This document shows positions 19,875-28,590 of a stretch of DNA of 64,000 nucleotides, piece by piece. Where the stretch lies: the NCBI GenBank assembly GCA_977017575.1, contig CDRNVI010000039.1, positions 620,001-684,000 of the forward strand, in the 5' to 3' direction. Each line of letters opens with the position of its first letter. Position 1 is the first letter of the stretch. The notes beneath the pieces are model-generated. The model had not been told where the DNA came from. It did not search any database and saw only the letters and a program-made list of their open reading frames with translations. This stretch comes from Paramoeba atlantica. Its lineage: Eukaryota > Discosea. The translations under genes were made by a program, and so were the position numbers.

Positions 19875-20031
19875 TGACTTGTTAATAAAATCATGGCATA
19901 CACCGGCAGTGTATTCCTTCCAAGCCGGGTATTGGAGTGCGTACAGCTTACGTAAGGACCCCCTCCCAAGGAGCTCTGCTAAGTTTTCGGGGGAAGGGGC
20001 TTGTCCACGCTCCTCAACTGGAGCGCCCTGG

Positions 20032-21545
20032 CATACCTATGTGTTCTATGAACACTTGTGTGTGTTCAGTAGTTCTATGGTTCAATGAACACTTTTATGA
20101 ACCAATAGAACACTTTTTCGATTTTTTTCCTGAAGTACAAACAATTTTTTTTTGAAGCTTTGTTTCATTCAAATGGCCCCAGATGGTACTACACGACCTA
20201 GATCCTCACGTACATGTAGGTACATGGCAGAATAGGTGGTGCGAGTCTGTGCCATCGATATGATTCCAGCGTCACGTGTTCGTTTACGTTTTGGGGCAAA
20301 CGAGACCGTTTTGTACACATCGGATAAGTAAAGGCTTATACAGGGGTGAAAACTTCCATCTGGGGGGGAGTCTAAAATTTGCAAAAACTTTTCAATTTCG
20401 GAAAATAATACCGCATTCGAGAGGGTGGTTCCCCATGGAAATGGATTGGAGTGCAAATGGATTACAGTGTTATATTTAATTACGGTATTATTTAATTACG
20501 CTTACCTTAAAAGCGTAATTAAGTAATACCGTAATTAAATACAACACTGTAACCGGAATATAATCCACTCGTAAATTACTAATTTTTGAACACACTTTTT
20601 GAATAATTTTTAAGCGCCTAAGCCATTGGATTCGTCTGTGATCATTTTATAAAGGCTTGTGTTTCGTATGAAAGTGAGGCCGATGGTATATTATTTATGT
20701 TTCTCATGAAAGTGGATCGGCTTCCGATACCAAAAAGGAGAAAAACAACTGACAACTCGGAAAATGAGGAGAATTCACAGCCTTTATGGTCTTTGAAGGC
20801 CTTACTCAAAATGAAATCCCTTGGAAATGGGCCAGCGCGAGACATTCCGGCATCCAAGCGCGAAGCTGAGGTACGAAGTGTGCTTCGAGGTAAGGTTGCG
20901 AGAACTGGCGGTAATAGGAAACCGTCTAAGTAAGGAAAGAATTGATGGAATTGTATCTTTGCAAATTTTGAATACCTTGAGGATTATTCGTAGGTTATGG
21001 GAAAAATATTGTTTGTTTGTACCGTATCAGACACATATAAACTCTGAACTTGGAAGTCATAGATGAAAGCTTTCAAGGTGAAAGTGTTAAGCTTTTTAAC
21101 CGACTTTAAGTCGGTCATATTGGATACTGGATTTATTTTTGTATTTGGATTGGTGGCTTCCCATTTTTCTTCGACGGGCACGAAAGATTCCTGTGGGACC
21201 TCGTCCTCTCATTAGAAATTGTTGAGGGTAATAGATAATGCTTGACTAAATGAGGGAAACAATAGTTTTTTGCAACAACAACAACAAAATATTTTGAAAT
21301 GAGAAATGCATTACGTTCGGCGAGTACAAAAAAAGCTGCCACGCGTACTAAGAGAGAACCTCATACCGCGGCATTCTTATACTGCATAGCTAGGGCATGT
21401 GTAATCACTTGGATATGCGCAAAACAAAAAAGTTTTATGAATAATAATCGATATGTTCGTGTGATGTGTACCTCCCCAAAAAGTGTTCAATGCGTTCTAT
21501 GTGTTCAATAAACAAAAAAAAGTGTTCATAGAACACATAGGTATG
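20032..21545. mobile_element. 1.5-kb DNA transposon with perfect 25-bp inverted repeats, nested in the LINE
   Basis: The ends 20032-20056 and 21521-21545 are perfect inverted copies beginning CATACCTATGTGTTCTATG. The flanks CCCTGG at 20026-20031 and at 21546-21551 form a 6-base target duplication of LINE sequence, so the insertion post-dates the LINE. Inside are a 42-bp hairpin (20462-20552) and only short ORFs (for example plus 20697-20933, basic). No transposase is recognised, which suggests a non-autonomous element. Its right end resembles sequence at 51630-51700. Confidence 0.85.
20462..20552. repeat. Long near-perfect hairpin
   Basis: The left arm 20462-20503 and right arm 20511-20552 pair over 42 bases with two mismatches around a 7-base loop. 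The arms contain TAATTACGGTATTA and TAATTACGCTT, so the motif TAATTACG occurs twice per arm. It lies within the nested DNA transposon. Confidence 0.85.
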
Positions 21546-23449
21546 CCCTGGGTTGTCGGGGTGGATTGCTTGCTTCGTGTGGTGGAAGACACCCCCCCAC
21601 CTCCGATGTCCCCCCCTCTCCCGTCGTCCGCTGAGAAATTTTGGGCACATTGGCGGCCGCCGCGATGTGCTCGATCAGGGTCCCGCGAGAGTGCGGGGTG
21701 GGCCCCCCATTACAATGGGATTTTGGATACGGGCCCGCTCTGAGGCTGCCAGCCTCGGCGCAATCCTCGCTGGCATCCGGCATGCCCCCCCCCAGAACAG
21801 GGGATGTGGACTTAGGGCCCGAAGAAAAGCTGTTGGGTGTCGGGGTGGGCCCCCCATTACAATGGGATTTTGGATACGGGCCCGCTCTGAGGCTGCCAGC
21901 CTCGGCGCAATCCTCGCTGGCATCCGGCATGCCCCCCCAGAACAGGGGATGTGGACTTAGGGCCCGAGGACAGGCTGTTGTGTGTCGGGATGGACCCCCC
22001 ATCACAATGGGATTTTGGATACGGGCCCGCTCTGAGGCTGCCAGCCTCGGCGCAACCCTCGCTGGCGTCCGGCATGGCCCCCCCTGATGCGGGGGTGTGG
22101 GAATGGGGTCTGTAATGTGGGGGTCGGGTAGTGGGGTGGGGATGTCCTCGGTTTGAGTGCTCGTCTGTCCCGTTACGTTCACGGGGTTACTGTCCGCGGG
22201 GCCGGAGGATTTAGGCGTTGTACATTTCCGTTTTGCGCGACGTGGTCCCGGGTTGGCTTCGATGCACCCTCTGCGGAGGTTACACCGGACTAACTCGGCC
22301 GACCACCCCGAGTCAGCTATCAGTCCCTCCGTGGGCGTGAAGCTCCAGCAAGCCGTTCCGCCCTCCGACACGAACGGCGTCCAGGCTCCTGCGAAGCACT
22401 GGGCTACACCCAGGGCGTGGCATAGGGAAAAGGGGATATGTTCGCCTGGGAGATCAGACGGCGTCTCTATGCTTGCTCCTGCTCCCGATCCGTCGAAGAC
22501 TTTGACGTGGGGACCGTGGGAGGGGCCGTGGTTTGGAGTGAGCAGAGAGGCCCAAATGCACTCAGCCTCTGCCAGGTCCTCATCGGTCACCAGGTATGGC
22601 CCTCCCGGCTCATTGGTCAGGCTTATGCGGTCGGGGGGGACCCCCAAGGTAAAGCCCACCGCTTGTACGAAACTCTGTAGGGGGTGTCTGGCAGGGACGG
22701 GGACCTGGATGTGTCCGGCCAAGTGGGGTCCGAGGTGCAGGTTGACCCTAGTCCATGGTTCTTCGGAGGGTTGCGTCGAAGATGAGAGTTGGTGTCCGCC
22801 TTGCTGGTGGGGAGGTGATGGGTAAGGGCCGCTAGGGGCGTCGGTTGGGGTGTTTGTGAGGGCGGGAGGTTTGGCGGCAAGGGGGAGGGGGGGGGTCGTC
22901 CACTTCCAAGTTGTGCGTTTCCGTGGGGCCGGGGGCGGGGCCGGGGGAGGGGCCAGGGGAGGGGCCGGGGGAGGGGCTGGGGGAGGGGTCGGGGGAGGGG
23001 CCGGGGGGGGTGCGTACAGGTTTTGGAGTTGTTGGTAGAGATGGCTGAAGAGGTCGGCGGCAGAGGCCCACTGTTGTTCCGCAATCATCATAGCTCCCTG
23101 GCGGTGCTCTGATGAGAGACGGGATACCATCGCCCGGGCCGCGGCCACTTCGTGGACGGTTTTGTGCTCGATCATACGTCGCTGGTCCCGAAAAACCTGT
23201 CCGCAGGTCTGACACAGGTGGGCTTTGTCCTGTTCGGTAGAGCTGGCGATGTCTGTATTCCTGACGGGCGTCCTGACAGAGGAGGTCAAGCCACTCGGTG
23301 TAGAGGGCATCCCTCGTCGCCAGGTACTCTCTCTCTTTTTCTCGGACGGCGCATGACAGCCGGTTGGCTGTCACTTCCCTCTTCAACCCGTAGGGCACTC
23401 CGTCGTCTCGCTGGTGTTTGATGTAGGTACCCAGGAAATCCTGGTTCAT
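21526..23449 (-). pseudogene. LINE ORF with C2H2 zinc finger, proline-rich linker and 2A-like motif
   Basis: Two overlapping minus frames. One (22832-23449) starts MNQDFLGTYIKHQRDDGVPYG. The other (21526-23310, up to 594 codons) holds the C2H2 finger CQTCGQVFRDQRRMIEHKTVH, a Pro/Ala-rich stretch of PPPAP repeats, a globular part with LGVPPDRISL and GWSAELVRCNLRRG, the 2A-like CIEANPGP at 22243-22265, and the tandem repeat region. It ends in the nested transposon. The globular part is homologous to that of the second element at 27772-28371. The zinc finger probably binds target DNA, as in R2-like elements. Confidence 0.75.
21700..22085. repeat. Three tandem units of about 147 bp inside the LINE
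   Basis: CCCCCCATTACAATGGGATT-type starts recur near 21703, 21850 and 21994, giving units of about 147 and 144 bases that contain CGGGCCCGCTCTGAGGCTGC and GGCATCCGGCATG. The units remain nearly identical. The period is a multiple of three, so the reading frame is kept through the array. Confidence 0.85.
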
Positions 23450-23527
23450 CTTACCTATGAGAGCTAGCTGTTCCTTGTGTGATGGGGCTCTGCCAAGGGG
23501 TGTGGAGGTTTGAGGGGGGATCTGTAC

Positions 23528-23938
23528 CTAACCTTGTTTTCCTAAGAATCGGGGGTGAAAGGGATTTGGCCTTGTCGGCGTATGACTCGGAGTCATGTGA
23601 AGAAGTGTTCCTGGGGGCGAAAGATACACTGGACGGCGAGCGTGTGTGAGGTCCTTCGGACTGTCGTTGAAGGGGCGGTCTCGAGTTCGACCTCGCGCGG
23701 GAGGACGAGCTTCTGGGGAATGCTTCTGGGGGATGCTTCTGGCCTCTCGGGAGGTGGATGTCTGCCTGAGTCCGTTGTTAACGGGCCCAAGGGTGCTAGG
23801 TTTGTCCCAAATGATACGGGACGCAGTGCCGGTTGTGGATAAACAGACTGGGCACAACCGGTGGGTGGGGGAGAGTGGTTCGAATTTCGAGCCACAGTAA
23901 GCGCAGAACAAGAGTCCCTTGAGCGGGAGTTCTGACAT
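23528..23938 (-). CDS. Retroelement first ORF: zinc-ribbon protein
   Basis: The first ORF after the spliced-leader segment of the LINE, 136 residues from Met at 23938 (MSELPLKGLLFCAYCG). An N-terminal zinc ribbon C-AY-C-x12-C-PV-C (about 12-31) is followed by a Pro/Arg/Ser-rich tail. The second element has an ORF in the same position with the same type of ribbon (CDFCGLPFMPARRDMCFCDAC). That supports a conserved, perhaps nucleic-acid-binding, first protein. The frame also opens through the spliced leader itself to 24019, which explains its apparent longer N-terminus. Confidence 0.7.
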   Translation of the reverse strand: MSELPLKGLLFCAYCGSKFEPLSPTHRLCPVCLSTTGTASRIIWDKPSTLGPVNNGLRQTSTSREARSIPQKHSPEARPPARGRTRDRPFNDSPKDLTHARRPVYLSPPGTLLHMTPSHTPTRPNPFHPRFLGKQG

Positions 23939-23979
23939 GGGGGGGGAGAAGTAGTAGTGAAGGAAAGGAGGAAATAAAT

Positions 23980-24016
23980 CAACAAGGTACAGAAACTGTA
24001 TCTTTATCGTTAAGTT
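23980..24016 (-). other. Fossil spliced leader at the 5' end of the LINE
   Basis: Read on the minus strand this is a 37-base kinetoplastid-type spliced leader: AACTTAACG at the 5' end, GATAAAGATA in the middle and CAGTTTCTGTACCTTGTTG at the 3' end. It closely resembles trypanosomatid leaders (AACTAACGC ... CAGTTTCTGTAC ... TTG). It is followed directly by UTR (ATTTATTTCC) and not by the GT donor of an SL RNA gene. It is therefore an exon joined to an mRNA and copied back into DNA, and not an SL RNA gene. Confidence 0.85.
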
Positions 24017-24040
24017 CAAAAAACTTATAATTTATACTTA

Positions 24041-24221
24041 CTGCCCCCCCCGTTTAAGCGCACCTCGTTTTCCGTGAAAAGTGCGCTTAAACGGGGGGGT
24101 CTGAATCGTTATGTAAAAAAAAAATTGGCGCCGCTTCGCGCCGCCGGCCCCCTTCTCTTCAACTCTGTGTGCGCTTAAACGGGGGGGTCTGGCCGGGTGC
24201 GCTTAAGGGGAGGGGGGACAG
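24041..24221. mobile_element. C-tract fold-back cassette A (motif GTTTAAGCGCAC)
   Basis: Ends CTG-CCCCCCCC and GGGGGG-ACAG, flanked by TA on both sides. Order: C-tract plus GTTTAAGCGCAC; GTGCGCTTAAAC plus G-tract plus TCTG; an A-run and a GC hairpin (GGCGCCGCTTCGCGCC); GTGCGCTTAAAC plus G-tract plus TCTGGCCGG; GTGCGCTTAA plus G-tract plus ACAGTA. The same order is seen in cassette C with a different motif. It lies 25 bp upstream of the LINE spliced leader. Confidence 0.8.
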
Positions 24222-24539
24222 TATAATTACTTATGGAGGGGGAAGTAGGTTAATGTTGAATTACTGTCGCAGGCTTACAAAATAGAACAAGTAAGAAACA
24301 ATCCCAATAGTATTTACTCATAAATATACAATCCTCCATTCTTCGAAAGCAATGCTTGAGATAGTGTCAGACCACGACACCGTTCACTATTTCGCGTCCG
24401 AACCGCCCTTCTTTTTGCATTTATTGCCAGTGGTGCCCGACTCCAGATGAACAAAAGGGTCGATGCGTTCTTTGTCAAGTCAATTCTTTCGGCGTAGTCT
24501 TTGCGGCCTTCGACTAACATTTTCTCATGTTGCCCACGT

Positions 24540-24905
24540 CATTATGGCGTGCAAAAAGAGAATTGCCTGGGCGAATGATGGAACGAAGTACGTGCGCGCA
24601 TCTATCAACTTTGTCCAAAAATTGAACATCCATTGGACAGTAAGGGGGAACGTACTATGTCCACGGTTCTCAAAAACGTTTGGAACAGCTTCACTGGAGA
24701 AGTGAATTCCTAACCTGCATCGCTCCGAGCTAAGATCAAAGCGTTCATCATCGAGAAGCTTCCTCCTAGCCCCGAAAAGTTTAGGGTTCTGCTGAGAGAA
24801 GTGTACCGCGCCAAAGCCTATGTCGAAAGTTCTGAGTAGGAGACAGACGGTGTAGACGAAGTAAGAAAGAAGCTTCTCGAACTTGGTGCCATTCAATATC
24901 ATAAC
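24540..24905 (+). pseudogene. Decayed plus-strand coding remnant, unassigned
   Basis: Plus frames read AWANDGTKYVRASINF at 24566-24615 and, after a frame change, SLRAKIKAFIIEKLPPSPEK and KFRVLLREVYRAKAYVESSE. These have protein-like composition and an in-frame stop between segments. It probably comes from a transposon ORF, since it lies in the island on the strand opposite to host genes. I do not recognise the family. Confidence 0.35.
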
Positions 24906-25129
24906 AAGCGTAAGACAGAAACAAGCATTACCCCCCCTTTCATAATTCTTTATAAGTTCTAACCGAAGAAGCTTCCTAGTTTTCTACAAATTTATATAAA
25001 ACCAGAAAGTTCTAGAAACAATACTGGTAAAAACGGAGCTCGCGGCACTTCGCGCCCCGTTGTTCCTGGGTTGCGTATCCAATGAGTAATATATTATTTG
25101 TTTCTGTATTAAACTTAGGTTTTGTATTA

Positions 25130-25505
25130 CTGTACCCCCCCTAATTATCTGTCACACGTCACCCCCCCCCTAGTTATCTGTCACTTTTTGACACTTCGAT
25201 TTTTTTGGTCGACTGCCCCCCCTAGTTATCTGTCGCTTTTTAAAAATAGGTAAAATACTTTTTTCCAAAAAAGGTCATGAAATGAAACTTACATTCTTTA
25301 TTTTTGTATTTCAAGCAAAAGTCGTGCGTGGTGCTATTATAAACCGTTTCTGTAATTCCATGTTCTGAGTTTTTTTTGTGACAGACCCCCTCCCTAGTTA
25401 TCTGTCGCACACTGATCCGCCTAGTTATCTGTCACGCCCCTACCGCCCTAGTTATCTGTCACCTTTTCGCGAAAAGTAGTGACAGATAAGTAGGGGGGGG
25501 TACAG
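25130..25505. mobile_element. C-tract fold-back cassette B (motif TAGTTATCTGTCAC)
   Basis: Ends CTGTACCCCCCC and GGGGGGGGTACAG, flanked by TA. Inside, a C-tract followed by TAGTTATCTGTCAC (or CGC) occurs six times in one orientation and once inverted at the right end (GTGACAGATAAGTAGGGG). The spacer CAGA before a C-tract (25382) matches cassettes A and C. A TTTTCGCGAAAAG hairpin sits before the last unit. No coding capacity. Confidence 0.82.
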
Positions 25506-25549
25506 TACTAAGTGTTTCTGTGGTAATTTTATACAATCAACCAAAGTCC

Positions 25550-26830
25550 TATTGTTTTATGCCACGCAAGAAGGGCAAAGAAAAGTATTCCGAGCCGCGC
25601 AGTTTGGTTACCCAATACTTGTCAATATCAGGTCAACTATCTCAACGAGAACTTTGTCGACGGAACGAACGAGTGAGGGCGTACGTTGAAACTCATGGTG
25701 AAAAGCATGTGCTCTCTCTTCAATTGTCTGAACTCGTACTCCGAGCTAACGCTTTATGTCGGCATGTTCTGTTTTCTCAAATAGAAATTGAAGAATCTGT
25801 TGCAAGGAAAGAAATTTTACGTACCGAAGTTACCGAAATGTGGTCCACAAACACCGAGTGTTTGTGCACTCGCAATATACTGCTGCTCTTATTTACAACT
25901 TAGCCACTGCTAGTGCCCGTCGAGAAGCGGCTACTACTCTCGCAGAGCGTAGGGCAGAGGCTCCAAGTCAAACTTCTCTCGATGAAATCTCTCGTGACCC
26001 CCCCGTCAAACTTCGAAGCGGAAGAGGAGAGGGCCCGCCTTGCCCAGACTTCATTCGATCAAGGAAAATTTCGTTGATGAAGTTTGTACGGCAGCCGTTG
26101 CATGTCTTTCATCGGAAAAACGCAATATGTGCGATGATCTTGCTCTGCTGGATCAAATGAACCACTTTATTCATCTACGTTGCAAGCGCTGCTCCGAAAT
26201 TTTTCTTTCTCTTTGTGAATTGACATACAACCGCCACCTGAATCATATCTGCCCTGGAATTTCGAAACAATCTGTGGCGTTAGTGCAGGAGGAGAAGACA
26301 CTATACGAATTTTGGCACACTGATTTTCCTACCATCGCTGCCTCCACCAATATTCCTCTATCGGTCGCCCTGCACTTCGCGCAACAGATTGGACAACGAT
26401 GGCCGTACAATGCGCCCGAGAGGTGACATTTTGCGGACCATGCCAAGAGAAGTAGGTACTTTGGAAATCGACATGGCCGTCTTGGAAGCGAAATTATGGC
26501 GCCAAATTCATGAGCTGGTCGACAGCTACGAGTTGTTTGGAATTGCTTTAGACGGAGGCACCGATCAGGTTCTCGGGGAACACATTATGGTAGCGGTGCT
26601 ATACGTAGGTCCTCACCACTGGGTACTGCCGCCCATGTATCATGAAAAGCATGGTGCGTTCAATGGTGCCCAAAAAGATTGACGAGCTATATCGGCGTTT
26701 GGGTATTTTGGGCGAAAGCGACTTTGCCTCAATGAACAATGCTGTTCATCGTGCTGTAAGATGCTACCTTTGGGTTCGACCCATAGTCACTGATTGCGAT
26801 TCCAGTAATGCGATTCAGTAATGTCACATA
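25550..26830 (+). mobile_element. hAT-like DNA transposon remnant
   Basis: Successive plus frames (25560-25903, 25840-26160, 26040-26426, 26389-26682) together read like one damaged transposase. A CKRCSEIF-x-ECTYNRHLNHIC-like cysteine/histidine patch may be a degenerate BED-type finger. The segment YELFGIALDGGTDQVLGEHIMVAVLYV resembles the start of the hAT/DUF4371 RNase H-like domain, with its first catalytic Asp in LDGGTD. Several frame changes make it inactive. Terminal repeats were not found. Confidence 0.5.
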
Positions 26831-27004
26831 AGTACAGTAGTCGACAAGGCAGTATATCTCCGGAAAAGATGGCGGTGTACATTTTCGTACACTACAATAT
26901 TAAGCGATTGGATTCTCAAATCGATGCGATTGTTGAATGAATATTTATGACACATTTCTGATGTGTGCGAATTCAGTAAAGCATTTTCTTATAAACGAGA
27001 GCAC

Positions 27005-27490
27005 GGGTTAACATGCCTATATCACGTTAACATGCCCCCCCCGGCATGTTATCGTGATATAGGGCTTTATAACATGCCCTCCCCTTCTGATTTTCTCGGC
27101 GAAGCCGAGCCTTTTTTTAATACACTATATTTTCCTCTCGTTTCTTTAATCTGTATTTTTTTTTATAATGTGTTCATTTTTCATTGTCGAATCAGGGTCA
27201 TACTCGTGAGGAATCCTGTGAAGAAGAATTCTCTGAAGAAGAGGAGGAGGGTGAGGAAGAGGAAGACAAGCAGGAAGAAGAAGAAGAGGATGATGATGAG
27301 GAAGACGAAGCTGCTGATGAAGGTGTTGAGCTCCTGATAGTAGAGTTCTCCGACCTTTTTCATGTAGAATTTTTGTGTCGATTGCTTTCCTTATTTTTTC
27401 AAACGGAGGTTCAGAAATTTAACATGCCTGTAACACCATAACATGCCTGTAGCACCATAACATGCCCCCCTGGCATGTTAACCTGTAACG
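27005..27490. repeat. TAACATGCC motif array with C-tracts (cassette D-like)
   Basis: At 27008-27080 and again at 27418-27482 the motif TTAACATGCC occurs in direct and inverted copies, several running into C-tracts (CATGCCCCCCCCGGCATG). Spacers repeat too (TGTAACACCA, TGTAGCACCA; TATATCACG and its complement). A hairpin CTCGGCGAAGCCGAG plus T-run lies at 27095-27118. Between the two parts is an acidic low-complexity plus frame (27184-27441, E/D runs), which I do not call a gene. The polarity of motif to C-tract is opposite to cassettes A-C, and the ends are not defined. Confidence 0.6.
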
Positions 27491-28590
27491 CCGTTTACAT
27501 CAAAACTTGGTTCTCTTTTATACCCATTTGATATCTACAGTACATTTCTAAAGAATTTGTTTGGGTTTTTTCCTTAAGTTCTTAACGCTGGTCTTGTTTT
27601 CCCCCTTGCGAACGTTTTTCCTATTTCTATTTCTATATTTCTCGTTCATGCAAAATTTGAATGATCGGTGAGATGCATCATACACCGTAGGAAAATAACA
27701 GAAGGAAAGAAAAAATTTGGTCTTTTATTGAAATGCACCGTAATGGCTCCGTCGAATGATCAATTCTTTTATTAGGAGCATGGGAGGAAGATGCATGGAG
27801 AGGAGGGTGTTGCGGAGAAGTCACAGCCGCGATTCCTTCCATGATAGTTCCTTCCCTGCTGGGGGAAGAGGTGTCGGGCTCCTGGAGGAGGGCACTCAGA
27901 GTCTCGCTCGGTGCCTGCCGGGGCTGGGGCGCGGATGAGGCCAGCGACCCTCGGTTCTTGTGTCTGGGGCATGTATCCCCTGCGTAGATTGCATTTGACA
28001 ACCCGGGTGGTCCATCCCGTTTCGCTGACTAGGGTTTCTGTAGGGAGGAAACACCATAGCACGCCCTCCTCGTATTCACGAGGTTTCCAAGCTCCAGTCA
28101 GCACTGGGGGAATACCGAGAATCTCACTCAGACCGGCCGGGATGTTGTGGGCTGCCTGTAGTCCGGGGGCGTTGATGAACCCGTGCATGGATCCATCGTA
28201 CACCCAAATAACGGCCGCCTCGTTGTTACGGGGGTTGTACGGAGGTAGGGACAGGCTGACCGCTACTCGTTGAGCGCGATCTAGGCCCTCCCGATCTGTG
28301 ATAGGGGTGGTTTCGCCAGCACTGTCTTTGAGGAGGAGATTTTCCCCAGGGACCCCTAAAGTGTTCCCCACTGTGCCGAGGAAAGCTTGGAAAGAGGAGT
28401 CCGGGGGGCAGGGGATAGTGGCATATCCGGCTCGCTCCGGCCCAAGATCAAGTAGGAGCTTGAAGGGTTCTGAAACAGAGTCGACCTGGGGATTGGTTGG
28501 CGGTGCAGGTGTAGCCTGCGAGGGGATTAGCTTCGTCGCTATCCCAGGGAAAGGTGTGGGAAGAGGGGGAGAACGAAAGGTGGGCTGGGG

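Larger units (their letters stand above)
17410..24016 (-). mobile_element. CRE/R2-type non-LTR retrotransposon (LINE), interrupted and frameshifted
   Basis: Read on the minus strand, parts in order are: a spliced-leader-like 5' end (24016-23980); a zinc-ribbon ORF; a C2H2 zinc-finger/proline-rich region; a 2A-like motif; a 147-bp tandem repeat; a nested DNA transposon (20032-21545); a reverse transcriptase; a CCHC-type knuckle; a restriction-like endonuclease; and a short 3' UTR ending in an A/T-rich stretch near 17410. RT plus restriction-like endonuclease plus zinc fingers is the layout of the CRE/SLACS/CZAR and R2/NeSL groups of LINEs. SLACS, CRE and CZAR of trypanosomatids insert into SL RNA genes; this copy does not. 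The coding frames are broken in several places. Confidence 0.87.

Noticed and set aside
22850-23038. Gly-rich plus-strand frame (GGGAGGG repeats)
   Set aside because: Complement of the Pro/Ala-rich linker of the LINE ORF.
23980-24016. An SL RNA gene
   Set aside because: The leader is followed by UTR and an ORF, with no GT donor, Sm site or T-run terminator, and it occurs only as single copies at element ends.
17410-24016. SLACS/CRE-type insertion into an SL RNA gene
   Set aside because: Those elements split the leader at about base 11, leaving its remainder on the other side. Here the whole leader lies on the 5' side and no leader remainder is found at the 3' end.
27184-27441. Acidic 85-codon plus-strand frame with E/D runs
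   Set aside because: Low complexity inside a repeat array; no sign of a conserved protein.
16335-27490. CRISPR-like interpretation of the short-motif arrays
   Set aside because: The window is eukaryotic, spacers are irregular, motifs occur in both orientations and no cas gene is present.
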